Below are positions 14,292-23,330 of a stretch of DNA of 64,000 nucleotides, in pieces. Position numbers and translations under genes: made by a program. A model generated the notes under the pieces. It did no database searches. It was not told the DNA's origin and worked only from the letters and a program-made list of their open reading frames with translations. This stretch comes from a virus: positions 1 to 64,000 of the IMG/VR virus record IMGVR_UViG_3300043446_000566. One strand, given 5' to 3'. The first letter of the stretch is position 1. Every line of letters begins with the position of its first letter.

Positions 14292-15998
14292 TTACACCAT
14301 TTGAGAGAAGTTCTTGACTTTAGCAAACTTGATTGTGTTGTTGAACTTGTCAGCTAGCACATCACCCTTGTGAGAGATGACAAAGATATTGGTGTTCTCG
14401 TTGAACATATTTATCAGCTTGAGAAATTCTTCAGTGCCACTGTTATCTAGAGAGCCATCAAAGACTTCATCGAAGATCAGTAGGTTTGTATTCGCGCTGT
14501 TCTTTAGTTTTGCGACTGCTCTCCATGTGAATAGCAAAGCAAGATCGATTCTCTTCTTCTCACCTTCAGAAAAATTCTCATAGCTAAAGTCATCACGATG
14601 CCGCGACTTGATTGTTTCTTTGAACTCTTCATCGATGTTGAAGTTTACAAAAAAGCCCATCGTTGCCAGATACTTGTTTACTAGCTTATTGATGATTGGT
14701 ATATACTGCTTGATGATCTTAGTCTTGATACCGCCATCTTTCAATAGCTGTTGGGCAATCTCATAGTGCTGTACGTTAGCGACTGCGATTTTACGCTGCT
14801 CGTTATACGTCTGAAGACTATTCAGCAACTCTTTTGATTGTGCTTTGAAATTATCACTCATCGCTGGCTTGCTTTCTATTTCATTCACTTCAGCTTCTAG
14901 CTTAGTGACATAGCTTTTGACTTGCTTGTGGCTTGTAGTGATGCGAACTAGTTCTTGCTCTAGTTCGTTCAGTTCTTTTTGTGTCTTCTTGATTGCATTG
15001 ATTCGCGTCAAGACTGCATCGCTTTCTTCTTTTAGTTTTGCTAGACCATCGTTCAAGTCTATGATCTTTGTAGAACACAGATGCAGCTTCTCATCTTTGT
15101 TGTGGATAGTCTGATCGCAAGTAGGGCAGTTTGAGTTCTGCTGATAGAACTCAACATCTTTTTGGATCTTTTGAAGATTGTTTTCTATCTTTGCTTCTAA
15201 TTGATTCAGTTTAGTGAACTTCTTAGAGTTAGCATCTTCATCAAGAATAGACGCTTCTAGAGCGTCAATTCGACTCATCTTCTCAACAGCTTCAGCAGTA
15301 AGATTCGTGAGAGACAGCTTGTTCTCTTCGATCTCTTTCTTCTTTGCATCTACAAGTTCTTTTGTGTTCTTCTTCAGTTCATCTAGATGCTTTTTGTGCA
15401 GTTCTATCTTGTCTTTGACGTTCTCGATCTGAGATTTCAACAAGTTGCTTTGCTCTTTAGCAGCAGACAATTTGCTCTTGACAACTGTATTCATCGAACT
15501 GAAAATTTGAATATCGAGCAAGTCTTCAATAACCGAACGACGATCAGCAGCAGATAGCTGCATGAATGGTGTAAAGTTTGTGCTGCCAAGAATTACAATC
15601 TGCGTGAATGACTTGTAGTTCATTCTCAGAATTGTTTTCTCTAGCTGGTCTTGGTAATCTTTTGCTCGTGCGTCTTGATTGAGCATCTCATCATCGCACC
15701 AAATTTCAAATATGTTTGGCTTGATGCCACGAATTACCTTATACTTCTTAGAAGCAATATGAAACTTCAGTTCAACGACACACTCTTTGCCGTTGATTGA
15801 GTTTATCAGCTGTGGCTTGTTGATGTTTCGAAAAGGCTTGCCGAAAAGCCCGAACGTGATTGCATCAAGAAACGATGACTTGCCAGCGCCGTTTTCGCCG
15901 ACAATCAAAGTCATCACATTTTCATCTAGCTTGATCTCGGTAAATACATTTCCTGATGACAGAAAATTTTTGTATTTGATAGACTTGAATACGATCAC
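14292..15998 (-). CDS. 46: Recombination endonuclease subunit gp46 (Rad50/SbcC-like)
   Basis: ATPase subunit of the gp46/gp47 complex, which resects DNA ends for recombination-dependent replication and degrades host DNA. Walker A GENGAGKS at 34-41; long coiled coil from about residue 170 to 420 interrupted by the zinc hook CPTC (Cys 291 and 294); ABC signature FSEGEKKR and Walker B LLIFDEVFDG near the C-terminus. The 568-residue length matches T4 gp46 (560). The start is GTG 15998, overlapping the gp47 stop as GTGA, so the two subunits are translationally coupled. Confidence 0.95.
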   Translation of the reverse strand: MIVFKSIKYKNFLSSGNVFTEIKLDENVMTLIVGENGAGKSSFLDAITFGLFGKPFRNINKPQLINSINGKECVVELKFHIASKKYKVIRGIKPNIFEIWCDDEMLNQDARAKDYQDQLEKTILRMNYKSFTQIVILGSTNFTPFMQLSAADRRSVIEDLLDIQIFSSMNTVVKSKLSAAKEQSNLLKSQIENVKDKIELHKKHLDELKKNTKELVDAKKKEIEENKLSLTNLTAEAVEKMSRIDALEASILDEDANSKKFTKLNQLEAKIENNLQKIQKDVEFYQQNSNCPTCDQTIHNKDEKLHLCSTKIIDLNDGLAKLKEESDAVLTRINAIKKTQKELNELEQELVRITTSHKQVKSYVTKLEAEVNEIESKPAMSDNFKAQSKELLNSLQTYNEQRKIAVANVQHYEIAQQLLKDGGIKTKIIKQYIPIINKLVNKYLATMGFFVNFNIDEEFKETIKSRHRDDFSYENFSEGEKKRIDLALLFTWRAVAKLKNSANTNLLIFDEVFDGSLDNSGTEEFLKLINMFNENTNIFVISHKGDVLADKFNNTIKFAKVKNFSQMV

Positions 15999-17059
15999 AC
16001 TGACTCCATTGCGATAGCTTCATTGTATATATCGCGCATGACAGTCTTTATTTTATCTGATTCGACAGGCAAAGTCAAATTATCAATGTACTTGTACAGA
16101 ATGCTGATCGTATCTTCAGCTTGATCAACATCAATGTCATCAGCTTCAGAAGTGATCTCTGTAAAGTCTTCTACGACAGTTACATCAAGCGGACTGACTT
16201 GAGCAATCTCATCGAGAAATGTATCAAACATGTAAGCATTTGTTTTCTTTTCAACTACAATCTTCACATACTTGCCAGCAAAATCAGAAATATTCTGTTG
16301 TGAGATTTCGCTCAGAGAATTGATGTTCTCATCGTTGTATCTGATCTTGTAGAACATTCTATGCGGATTCGTGATAAACGTCAGTTCGTGAGTATCGGTA
16401 TCAAGAATATGAAAGCCGCGAACATCGTCACAGTCTGACCAGGTCATTTCATATGGAGTGCCGACATAGTTGATATGCCCATCATTACTCTTATGGTGAA
16501 AGTGACCAGAAAGAACCATCTCGTACTTTTTCAGTACAGAAGCATTCATGCCCTCGTGGCAAATATTACCACGATCCATTTCATAGCCAGCAAGTTCAAA
16601 ATGCCCTAGACAAATTGAAGCAGTGCTGCGCTTGATAAAATCTGCGATCTCTGCTTCGTTGTCTTGACAGATCCAAGGAATGATGTCAATACCGAATTCT
16701 TTATCGCTATGTGGCTTATCGAAAATACAAATATTTTCGTACTCTTTCAACAGCAACTGAGGAGAGTTCACATCTAGCGTATTCTTGAATGCGATATCGT
16801 GATTGCCGAGTAGAGTATAAAAGCTGATGTTTTTATCGCGCATGACATCAAAGAAATACTTGCGGCAAAGCGCAAGAGTCTGGAATGAGATATACTTGCG
16901 ACGATCAAACAGGTCACCCAGCTGATATACTATGTTGATTCCATTCTCTTCGAGATATGGAAAAAACACTTCTGTATAAAACTTCTTATACAGATTATGA
17001 AAGGCTAGACTATCTGATCTAACGCCAAAATGGCAGTCGCCAAGTATTGCTATCTTCAT
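15995..17059 (-). CDS. 47: Recombination endonuclease subunit gp47 (Mre11/SbcD-like)
   Basis: Metallophosphoesterase nuclease subunit of the gp46/gp47 complex. The phosphoesterase motifs are in order: GDCHFG at 7-12, GDLFDRR at 48-54, GNHD at 85-88, and a later SGHFHHKS with the last metal-binding histidines. The 354-residue length is close to T4 gp47 (339). ATG 17059 overlaps the gp55 stop as ATGA, and the stop overlaps the gp46 start, so gp55, gp47 and gp46 form one coupled translation block. Confidence 0.95.
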   Translation of the reverse strand: MKIAILGDCHFGVRSDSLAFHNLYKKFYTEVFFPYLEENGINIVYQLGDLFDRRKYISFQTLALCRKYFFDVMRDKNISFYTLLGNHDIAFKNTLDVNSPQLLLKEYENICIFDKPHSDKEFGIDIIPWICQDNEAEIADFIKRSTASICLGHFELAGYEMDRGNICHEGMNASVLKKYEMVLSGHFHHKSNDGHINYVGTPYEMTWSDCDDVRGFHILDTDTHELTFITNPHRMFYKIRYNDENINSLSEISQQNISDFAGKYVKIVVEKKTNAYMFDTFLDEIAQVSPLDVTVVEDFTEITSEADDIDVDQAEDTISILYKYIDNLTLPVESDKIKTVMRDIYNEAIAMESV

Positions 17060-17589
17060 AGACCCTCATCTACAAATTTTTCAAGTGCTGTTTTCTTTGC
17101 TACTTTTTTAGTATTTCTGGCTGTCTCGTAGTTTTCGATAAACTCTGAGATGTTCTCGTAGAGTTCAAATTGGCGGAATGTGCCATCCTCATTCTCATTG
17201 AGTTCAAACTCATCCAGTACGCCAGCTGATTCAGTTGCTTTGTATTTGACATAGAGTTGCTTCTTTTCTTTTTGAATGCGTCTTAGAAAGGCATAATACG
17301 TTATTTGGGTAAAATAAGCAAACGGATTGTTAGACTTCGAGGGATCAAAATTATCTACATACATCACACAATTTTCAATCGCATCAGCGACCATCTCATC
17401 ACGAAAGGTATATGACAAGAAGTTTGGTTTGTGCGAAAGGTTCTCAGCAATTTTCATAAAGCACTCAGCCACATATCTAGGAATCTGCGGCTTCTTCTCT
17501 TTGAGTCTCTTTGCTTTTGATACTGCCTGACGATACTTGATCATCTCAGTCAGAAAGTCTTTGTTGTTGATATAGTGATTCTTTGCCAT
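17056..17589 (-). CDS. 55: RNA polymerase sigma factor for late transcription (gp55)
   Basis: Phage sigma factor that recognises the late TATAAATA element with host core RNA polymerase and requires gp45 for activation. The sigma-2-like core is visible in the stretch FRDEMVADAIENCVMYVDNF, then DPSKSNNPFAYFTQITYYAF and LRRIQKEKK (about residues 62-108), the hallmark of gp55 proteins. The 177-residue length is close to T4 gp55 (185). It is the key regulator for the late octamers upstream of the capsid, tail and Hsp20 genes in this window. Confidence 0.93.
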   Translation of the reverse strand: MAKNHYINNKDFLTEMIKYRQAVSKAKRLKEKKPQIPRYVAECFMKIAENLSHKPNFLSYTFRDEMVADAIENCVMYVDNFDPSKSNNPFAYFTQITYYAFLRRIQKEKKQLYVKYKATESAGVLDEFELNENEDGTFRQFELYENISEFIENYETARNTKKVAKKTALEKFVDEGL

Positions 17590-17598
17590 GATATGCTC

Positions 17599-18006
17599 TT
17601 AGTGTACTGGTTTGTCTTTCTTAGTGATCATTGCTTCCACGATTGAAATAACATTGTCTGTGGATTCAACAGTCTTTTTGCTCTTCTTTTTACTCGACTT
17701 CGCATCTTTATCAACGTAAAAGTAATCGCTTGCACTCTCGTATTGTTCGATGAACGTACTCTTCACATTTGTGACAAAGAACACTTCAGTCATAGGAAAC
17801 TCTACAGATGTCTTATCGATAATCGACTGAGGCAGAAACTCTTGAAGCATTAGAATCTGTTTGCCCTCTTCAAAGATTGTTTCAACATCTACGACCATCG
17901 GCTTTTCAATTGTGACGCTGTTTTCTGTTTGAGTGACAAAACCTATTAGATCAAGGCAGTGCGGTGTCTTGAGTCTTACGAACTTGATTGTTTTCTCGTC
18001 TGCCAT
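17599..18006 (-). CDS. Sm/LSm-like small phage protein
   Basis: A 135-residue protein whose first 70 residues (KFVRLKTPHCLDLIGFVTQT, then VTIEKPMVV) have the strand pattern of the Sm-like beta-barrel proteins that T4-like cyanophages carry beside uvsW or gp55. The C-terminal third is Lys/Ser-rich (SSKKKSKKT) and probably disordered. AAGGAT precedes ATG 18006, which follows the UvsW stop by one base. Its role is unknown; RNA binding is only suggested by the fold resemblance. The gene order uvsW - this protein - gp55 is a conserved T4-superfamily arrangement as far as I remember. Confidence 0.65.
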   Translation of the reverse strand: MADEKTIKFVRLKTPHCLDLIGFVTQTENSVTIEKPMVVDVETIFEEGKQILMLQEFLPQSIIDKTSVEFPMTEVFFVTNVKSTFIEQYESASDYFYVDKDAKSSKKKSKKTVESTDNVISIVEAMITKKDKPVH

Positions 18007-18007
18007 G

Positions 18008-19489
18008 TTATCCTTCTTGTCCTAATCGAACATTAGTTGTTTTGAATTCAAACTTCTCTTCACTATAAATTTTGATACGCTCTTCGTAATGTCTCAACGC
18101 GAAATTGACTTGATCTTTATATCGTAGATCATCAGCAAGATCATACAGCACAGCCTTAGTCTTGTTGTTGCCAAGTCTTAGAACACGACCGATAGACTGA
18201 AGAGTTCTGATCTTACTCTTTGTGGGAGCAGCAAAAATAATGTTGTGAAGATTCTTGATATTTGTTCCTGTAGAAAACGTACCATACGACGCAACAATAA
18301 TCGCGTTTGTCTCTTGTTCAGTGATGCGGCGCACTTCTTCACGATCATCAACTTCTGTTTCGCCACTGACAAAGAAAACCTTACGATCTTGCTTTTCATT
18401 CAGGACCTTTTCATCGATCATCGCTTTGAGTATTTTACCATGTTTCTGGACATAAGTAAACAATACAAGTGTATTCCCTTCAAGACTCATAGCAAGATTG
18501 CGGATGAATCTATTGCGCTCTTCGTTTGAGACAAGAAAGTCCATCTCTTCTGGATATGATCTACCCTTAGTCAACTTGCAAAAAATTTCTGGATATTTCA
18601 GCACGATGCACTTGATCGAGAAGTCTGCTAGCTGCTTTCGCTCGATCAGTTCTTTTGTTGATATCACACGTTGAACTGGTCCAAACAGTCCTTCAAGAAC
18701 TAGTTTATTGACTTCGCTGTTATCTAGAGTTCCTGTAGTGCCGACTCTTACATCACAGTTGATCAGCTTTGTCATGATTGATGTCAGAGACTTAGCCTTG
18801 AACGTATGCGCTTCGTCGCCAATGATGAAATCAAACTGCTTGAAATACTTTTGTGGCATTTCAAAAATAGATTGCCATGTAGAGATGACAAGATCAGAAT
18901 CTGCTATCTTGCTTTGCCCTTGATAGACTTTTTGGCAGTGTTTGTCTACATCCCAACCATTGTTTACAGAGTATTCTTTGAAATCTGAGTGCATCTGCGC
19001 AACAAGATTGACCGTAGGAACTATGAGTAGTCCTTGCTTCTTGCCAGAACTCAACAGATGGCGAATCATTATGTAAATGATCAGCGACTTGCCTGAAGCA
19101 GTCGGTGAGATCACAACGGTTCTTTTTCTTGTAAGACCGACACTTGAGGCTAAGTATTGATAGTCTCTTGGCTCCATTGGCAGTGACAGAGAATTAGCGA
19201 TGTTCTTTGTATCGACAGGATACAATTTTTCGTCTGCGTCATACTGATAGCTGTAGCCGCTATCAGCGCAATACTTGCGGATGTAACGCTCTAACCCAAG
19301 GTAAATCTGATTTGTCTTGAGACTCAGAAGCCTGATCTTGCCATCCCAATGCTTGTTGCGATATGCTGGGCTGAACTGATGATTAGGCGATTCAAACGTG
19401 AAGAAGTCTGCAAGTTCTTGCAGAATGCCTGGGTCTGCTATCACTTTGGCATGGATATTATTCAGTTTTTCTACTTTGACATCACACAT
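18008..19489 (-). CDS. uvsW: UvsW ATP-dependent helicase
   Basis: Superfamily 2 helicase that unwinds branched DNA and R-loops, switching the phage from origin- to recombination-dependent replication. It aligns along its length with T4 UvsW: an N-terminal domain with FSPAYRNKHWDGKIRLL, Walker A SPTASGKS, IVPTVNLVAQM (motif Ia), GDEAH (motif II), ASYGTFSTGTNIKNLH (motif V) and QSIGRVLR (motif VI). I place the start at ATG 19489 (493 residues) because it overlaps the UvsY stop as TGATG and begins MCDVKVEKLNNIHAKVI, like the T4 protein; a longer upstream frame would run inside uvsY. Confidence 0.94.
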   Translation of the reverse strand: MCDVKVEKLNNIHAKVIADPGILQELADFFTFESPNHQFSPAYRNKHWDGKIRLLSLKTNQIYLGLERYIRKYCADSGYSYQYDADEKLYPVDTKNIANSLSLPMEPRDYQYLASSVGLTRKRTVVISPTASGKSLIIYIMIRHLLSSGKKQGLLIVPTVNLVAQMHSDFKEYSVNNGWDVDKHCQKVYQGQSKIADSDLVISTWQSIFEMPQKYFKQFDFIIGDEAHTFKAKSLTSIMTKLINCDVRVGTTGTLDNSEVNKLVLEGLFGPVQRVISTKELIERKQLADFSIKCIVLKYPEIFCKLTKGRSYPEEMDFLVSNEERNRFIRNLAMSLEGNTLVLFTYVQKHGKILKAMIDEKVLNEKQDRKVFFVSGETEVDDREEVRRITEQETNAIIVASYGTFSTGTNIKNLHNIIFAAPTKSKIRTLQSIGRVLRLGNNKTKAVLYDLADDLRYKDQVNFALRHYEERIKIYSEEKFEFKTTNVRLGQEG

Positions 19490-19938
19490 CAATGCTGACC
19501 TTGGATGAACTTCTCCCAACTCATAAATTCCTTCAGCTGCCAGGTACGGTTGTTTAGTTCTTTCATCACATTCAGGCAAAAATTAGCAGCCTCTTCATGA
19601 TAGGCTTTCTTTGTCTTGAGTTTGTTCAGATCAGCATCACCGTCAATATAAACGCTGATGTCAGACTTGAGTGTGAAACGAAATGGTTCCCAGCCAAGTT
19701 TATCAAGTTCTTCTTGATCTAACTTGCCAGAATAGTAAAGCCATTTCAGTTTCTTGACGCGATCATATTCTAGAATCGCTCGTTTGACAGAGAGATTGTG
19801 TAGCGTCAGGTATTTGTTGAACTTGTTATGCAGCAAAGGAATTCTAATAATTTCTTTACCAGGCTCTATGCGATCAATCACAGAGTCTTTTTCCCATTGC
19901 TCAATCAGACTTTCCAAAGAAGGTGCTTGTAGTTTCAT
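19489..19938 (-). CDS. uvsY: UvsY recombination mediator
   Basis: Helps UvsX recombinase displace gp32 from single-stranded DNA. The 149-residue protein has the family landmarks: an N-terminal LESLIEQWEKDSVID, LKWLYYSGKL in the middle (T4 has LDYYSGR), LKSDISVYIDGDADL, and a C-terminal NFCLNVMKELNNRTWQLK, then EFMSWEKF, matching the T4 C-terminal oligomerisation helix. Start ATG 19938 is the first after the promoter at 19971-19999. It is coupled by a 1-base overlap to uvsW, whereas in T4 the two genes lie apart. Confidence 0.9.
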   Translation of the reverse strand: MKLQAPSLESLIEQWEKDSVIDRIEPGKEIIRIPLLHNKFNKYLTLHNLSVKRAILEYDRVKKLKWLYYSGKLDQEELDKLGWEPFRFTLKSDISVYIDGDADLNKLKTKKAYHEEAANFCLNVMKELNNRTWQLKEFMSWEKFIQGQH

Positions 19939-19970
19939 GATAATTCTATAGTTGCTCGACAGGTCACACA

Positions 19971-19999
19971 AGTATACCACACAGTCAAGAGAAAGTAAA
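19971..19999 (-). promoter_or_regulatory. Sigma70-like promoter for the uvsY-uvsW-gp55-gp47-gp46-def operon
   Basis: Minus strand: -35 TTTACT at 19994-19999, 17-base spacer, -10 TATACT at 19971-19976, 33 bases upstream of uvsY. It separates the recombination block from the upstream late structural genes. No conserved 21-base block is attached. Confidence 0.72.
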
Positions 20000-20032
20000 A
20001 TCTTATGGATTGAAAATACTTGCTCGAAATAC

Positions 20033-20061
20033 TTTACTTTTATCCACTCAGACGCTATACT
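20033..20061 (+). promoter_or_regulatory. Possible plus-strand promoter (antisense direction)
   Basis: Plus strand: TTTACT at 20033-20038, 17-base spacer, TATACT at 20056-20061, the same hexamers and spacing as the uvsY promoter but pointing the other way. Every gene found is on the minus strand, so a transcript would be antisense to the virion gene 20108-20653. It is back-to-back with 19971-19999. Confidence 0.4.
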
Positions 20062-20107
20062 CAGTATGCTCGCTATGAAGTGATAGACCAATTGGTTCTA
20101 ATAAGAT

Positions 20108-20653
20108 TTAGATTCTCTCGTAATCATAGTACGAAAACCTGAACGTAGCGTCAGCAGTCACAATATTTTCAGCCGTATCGCCTGTATTGAACAGTATAGT
20201 CGAAAGGCTTGTTGGAAACACCTCGTACAATTTTATTCTGAAGTTGACGTTATTCTTATTGGAATAGATCGACAACGATGCATCAGAATATTGTGGCTTT
20301 GCGTAGCTGTTGATCTTTCGAATATTTGCGCCATTGGACTGCTTGGCCAAGTCAACATATTCTTTGAAGTCTGTAGGAAAAGTCAGACCTCTGATCCAGT
20401 CATGAATCTCTGTCCATGCACGGAGTTCTTCATCTACAAGAAACGTCAGATTGAAAGTGTCATAAACTAGCTTTTCGCCAGGGACGTAGAGATCCACAAA
20501 CGGCGTAGGCACAGGAATCTCAGTCAACGAAACGCCTGGAAGATTTGCAGACTGACAAAAGTAAGTGAGTCCTTGCAGACGCTCAAAGGTCACTCTAAAC
20601 TTTGTTGATTGTAACAGATCAAAACTAACAGGATTGCGGTTTAGTGCTGTCAT
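20108..20653 (-). CDS. Tail-tube-like virion protein (gp19-fold paralogue)
   Basis: A 181-residue protein located after the capsid gene. Its middle (YFCQSANLPGVSLTEIPVPT, then LTFLVDEELRAWTEIHDWIRGLT) lines up motif by motif with the tube protein gp19 of this phage (FQCKSAQLPGTTVGVVPVQY, then NIINDEDFTVRNAFERWLNN), so the two probably share the tube fold. Related phages have a gene at this place (between gp23 and uvsW/uvsY) labelled tail completion or gp3; tube initiator or terminator roles are both possible. A GCTAAATA late-type octamer lies 31 bases upstream of ATG 20653. Confidence 0.65.
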   Translation of the reverse strand: MTALNRNPVSFDLLQSTKFRVTFERLQGLTYFCQSANLPGVSLTEIPVPTPFVDLYVPGEKLVYDTFNLTFLVDEELRAWTEIHDWIRGLTFPTDFKEYVDLAKQSNGANIRKINSYAKPQYSDASLSIYSNKNNVNFRIKLYEVFPTSLSTILFNTGDTAENIVTADATFRFSYYDYERI

Positions 20654-20683
20654 CGGCTTTTGAACTCTCTGATGCTCATAGAC

Positions 20684-20691
20684 TATTTAGC
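20684..20691 (-). promoter_or_regulatory. Late promoter variant GCTAAATA
   Basis: Minus-strand GCTAAATA, 31 bases upstream of the tube-like gene 20108-20653 and just downstream of the capsid-gene terminator, where a new late transcript would be needed. Confidence 0.6.
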
Positions 20692-20693
20692 TA

Positions 20694-20722
20694 ATAAAAA
20701 AGGGGAGCATTTCTGCTCCCCT
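20694..20722 (-). terminator. Rho-independent terminator after the major capsid gene
   Basis: Minus strand: GGGGAGC / GCTCCCC stem (20721-20715 with 20708-20702), 6-base loop, then TTTTTT (20701-20696). A second short hairpin (TTGCC/GGCAA, around 20731-20746) lies between it and the gp23 stop at 20765. Confidence 0.9.
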
Positions 20723-20764
20723 CTAGTTAGGTTGCCTTCACGGCAATCTTATTGTTCAACCAGA

Positions 20765-22090
20765 TTATTGGTTGATGTTCAGCACTGCGAACTTACGATA
20801 GTACACGTTCGTGTTTGTCGTAATTGCACCAGCTAGTGAACCGCCCGATGTACCATCAGCGAATGGATTCGAGACCATGCCGTAGCGAGTCTTGAAGCCA
20901 ACCTTTGGCTGATAGTTGTCAGGATCGATAGCACGTACCATCTGTAGAGGAACATATGGGCAGTAGAAGAGACCAGCGTCATAAGGCGTTGTTCCCTTGT
21001 AACCAACCACAATGTAGTCCGAGTTTGATACAGAGTATGGATCAACATAGACCTTGATGCGACCGAATAGCGTACCAGCGAAGGTGTTGCCAGTGTCGTC
21101 AACAGTTAGGTTTGTGTTGTTAGCTAGGGCTGAGTTGTAGTCAAGAAGACCAGACATAGCTAGGGCTGAGCCAACGTCTGACGAGACGATTAGCAGGTTA
21201 CCCTTACCACGACGAGTGTCCTTAGCAATCTTGTTGCTCGCGCGCTCGATTGCGAATAGGAGCGACTTGTACTTTTCTACCTGCCAGCGACCAGACGTAT
21301 CTGTGTTGCTTGATAGGTTGAAGGCAGCAGTTGCAGCACCTAGGATACCGACGTTAGCAGTTGCATAGACTGTACGAACAACTTCACGATTGATTTCTGC
21401 AAGGATTTCAGTCGATAGGATGTTTGATAGTTCTGTTTCAGCATCTAGACCATGGATAGCCTTTAGATCCTGAGCAAGTTCCATCGTGTACGAAGCCTGT
21501 AGACCGCGAGTCTTAGCTGTGACCGACACGCGCTCGATTGAGAACGCCATGTTTGCCATACCTAGTGTTTCGCCTGATGCAGTCGTGAAGCCAATACCAA
21601 GGTTAGCAGTTGTCATAGCTGCTACGTTCTGGCTTAGGTTTACGATTGCGTTAGCTACTGTATCGTTTGGTGTACCAGCAAATACAGTGTTAGCTTCGTT
21701 TACGAATGCTTCTGTGCCGCCTGGTGTGCCATACTTGCTGCGCATTGCAAAGATCAGTCCTGTTGGACCAGTCATTGGCTGAACGCCGCAGATGTCATAA
21801 GCCATTAGGTTAGGAAGAGCACGACGTACCAGTCCGATTAGGATTGGGTCGAAGCCTGCCATTGTTGTTGAACCCTGTGCAGACGTTACTGAGCCAGGAG
21901 CGCCAGCAATGTTTACAGGTGTTGCTTCGAATAGGCGTCCGAAATTTGACGCTTCTTCAGCTAGGGCACGCTCTTGATTCTCCAGTACAAGGGCTGTTAC
22001 GGCGCGCTTGTATGGATCCGAGATCTTTGGGAGTTCTGGGTGATCAAGAACTGGTGCCCACTTCTTAGCATGTGTTTCGTTAAGATACAT
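20765..22090 (-). CDS. 23: Major capsid protein (gp23)
   Basis: Main shell protein of the head; 441 residues, HK97-fold as in all T4-like phages. The N-terminus MYLNETHAKKWAPVLDH, followed by RLFEATPVNIAG, contains a likely prohead-protease cleavage point after RLFE (Glu 55), matching the (L/I)-x-E rule of gp21 and leaving a mature protein of about 386 residues. Other landmarks are PNLMAYDICGVQPMTGPTGL, the SIERVSVTAKTRGLQA stretch and the C-terminal KVGFKTRYGM. CGGAG precedes ATG 22090. No late octamer lies in the 28-base gap after gp22, so it probably relies on upstream promoters. A terminator follows at 20694-20722. Confidence 0.96.
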   Translation of the reverse strand: MYLNETHAKKWAPVLDHPELPKISDPYKRAVTALVLENQERALAEEASNFGRLFEATPVNIAGAPGSVTSAQGSTTMAGFDPILIGLVRRALPNLMAYDICGVQPMTGPTGLIFAMRSKYGTPGGTEAFVNEANTVFAGTPNDTVANAIVNLSQNVAAMTTANLGIGFTTASGETLGMANMAFSIERVSVTAKTRGLQASYTMELAQDLKAIHGLDAETELSNILSTEILAEINREVVRTVYATANVGILGAATAAFNLSSNTDTSGRWQVEKYKSLLFAIERASNKIAKDTRRGKGNLLIVSSDVGSALAMSGLLDYNSALANNTNLTVDDTGNTFAGTLFGRIKVYVDPYSVSNSDYIVVGYKGTTPYDAGLFYCPYVPLQMVRAIDPDNYQPKVGFKTRYGMVSNPFADGTSGGSLAGAITTNTNVYYRKFAVLNINQ

Positions 22091-22118
22091 TTTTAAATTC
22101 TCCGTAGTTCTTTAGATT

Positions 22119-23291
22119 TCACTTTGGTAGTGATTTTGTAATTGATCGAACATAATGTGCCATAATACCGGTTGTATCTACTTCAGGTTGTGTCTCGGAC
22201 GTCTCTTCGGCAACCTTTACCTCACTCACAATCTTCTTTGTTGGGAAGTAGTTCTCGCGAATTACTGCGAGCTTATTATCAAAATCACCATCTGTGGTGA
22301 ACTCCACGCCCTCTGCGAGCGACTTCAATTTTGCGATTTGCGTTTCCGTTAGACCATTGCAAGCCTTGCGGATAGCTTCATTCTTCTTTGATTCGTTTAG
22401 TTCCTTGCGAACTGCATCAAACTTCGACTGAATATCAGCAGCCGATTCTTCTAGTTCTAGAACCTTCGATGCTAGTTCTTCTGCTACGTCTAGCTTCTCA
22501 TCTGGAATCTCGATGTAGTGTTCTGCGAATAGAGTCTTGAGACCGTCGATGAAGCCTTCGGTTAGTTCTGCACGAAGACCAGACTCGATAGCAACCTGAT
22601 TCTCTGTCATCCACTGCTCTACAACGTAGTTGAGATAAGTGTCAACTTGCTCAGATAGATCTGTCTTGATTGTGTCATAGGCTTCTTCAAGGATCTTGTC
22701 GTTGTCAGCAAGAACGTCTTCGACGATCTTCTCAACGCGAGACTGAACAGCTGATTCGAAGATCAGTGTAGCCTTGACACGGAAGTCTTCTGATAGAGAC
22801 TCGCCATTGAATAGCGCGTCAACATCTTCCTTCATCGTGCCCTTGTGCTTAGCCACTAGACCCTTCATCATCTGCTTCTTAGCTTCGACGATTTCTTCTT
22901 CAGAAAGTTCTGTTTCTTCTTCAACAGCAACTTCTTCTTCAGAGATGACTTCTTCATCTTCTGAATGCTCTACTGAGTCACCAAAGGTAGCAGCACCTGG
23001 GTTAGATGCTTTCTTAGGAGCAGCTGGTGCAGCGCTCTTGCCTGGTATTGGCTCTTGAGGAGCAGCACGATCACCAGGAACTGGTGACTTCTTGACAGCA
23101 GCAGCGGCTTGCTTGCCTACTGATGCCGAGCCACCATCATTGCTTTGACCTGGCTCTGCATAGTCGTCTGTTGGTGTAGCGCCACCAAGATCGTTTGCTT
23201 GTGCGCTTGTTGCTGGCATTGGATCCTGCTTTCTATTTGCAATAGAAGCCTTTAGGATTTCAGCAGCGGATTCTGATAATGTCTTGCTCAT
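22119..23291 (-). CDS. 22: Prohead scaffold protein (gp22)
   Basis: Internal scaffold around which the capsid assembles and which gp21 later degrades. The 390-residue protein is longer than T4 gp22 (269). Residues 1-110 are a low-complexity Ala/Pro/Gln/Ser region, followed by a very acidic segment (HSEDEEVISEEEVAVEEETE) and then long helical, coiled-coil-prone stretches (KIVEDVLADNDKILEEAYDT, LASKVLELEESAADIQSKF) typical of scaffolds. The end lies 28 bases before gp23. GGAG precedes ATG 23291, and an exact TATAAATA late promoter lies at 23319-23326. Confidence 0.88.
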   Translation of the reverse strand: MSKTLSESAAEILKASIANRKQDPMPATSAQANDLGGATPTDDYAEPGQSNDGGSASVGKQAAAAVKKSPVPGDRAAPQEPIPGKSAAPAAPKKASNPGAATFGDSVEHSEDEEVISEEEVAVEEETELSEEEIVEAKKQMMKGLVAKHKGTMKEDVDALFNGESLSEDFRVKATLIFESAVQSRVEKIVEDVLADNDKILEEAYDTIKTDLSEQVDTYLNYVVEQWMTENQVAIESGLRAELTEGFIDGLKTLFAEHYIEIPDEKLDVAEELASKVLELEESAADIQSKFDAVRKELNESKKNEAIRKACNGLTETQIAKLKSLAEGVEFTTDGDFDNKLAVIRENYFPTKKIVSEVKVAEETSETQPEVDTTGIMAHYVRSITKSLPK

Positions 23292-23318
23292 TTGTTCTAA
23301 CTCCTGAAGAAGTAATAT

Positions 23319-23326
23319 TATTTATA
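23319..23326 (-). promoter_or_regulatory. T4-type late promoter TATAAATA
   Basis: Exact octamer on the minus strand, 28 bases upstream of the gp22 start; probably supplies both gp22 and gp23. It lies right at the downstream edge of the inserted endonuclease gene, so scaffold and capsid expression do not depend on reading through the insertion. Confidence 0.75.
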
Positions 23327-23330
23327 AAAA

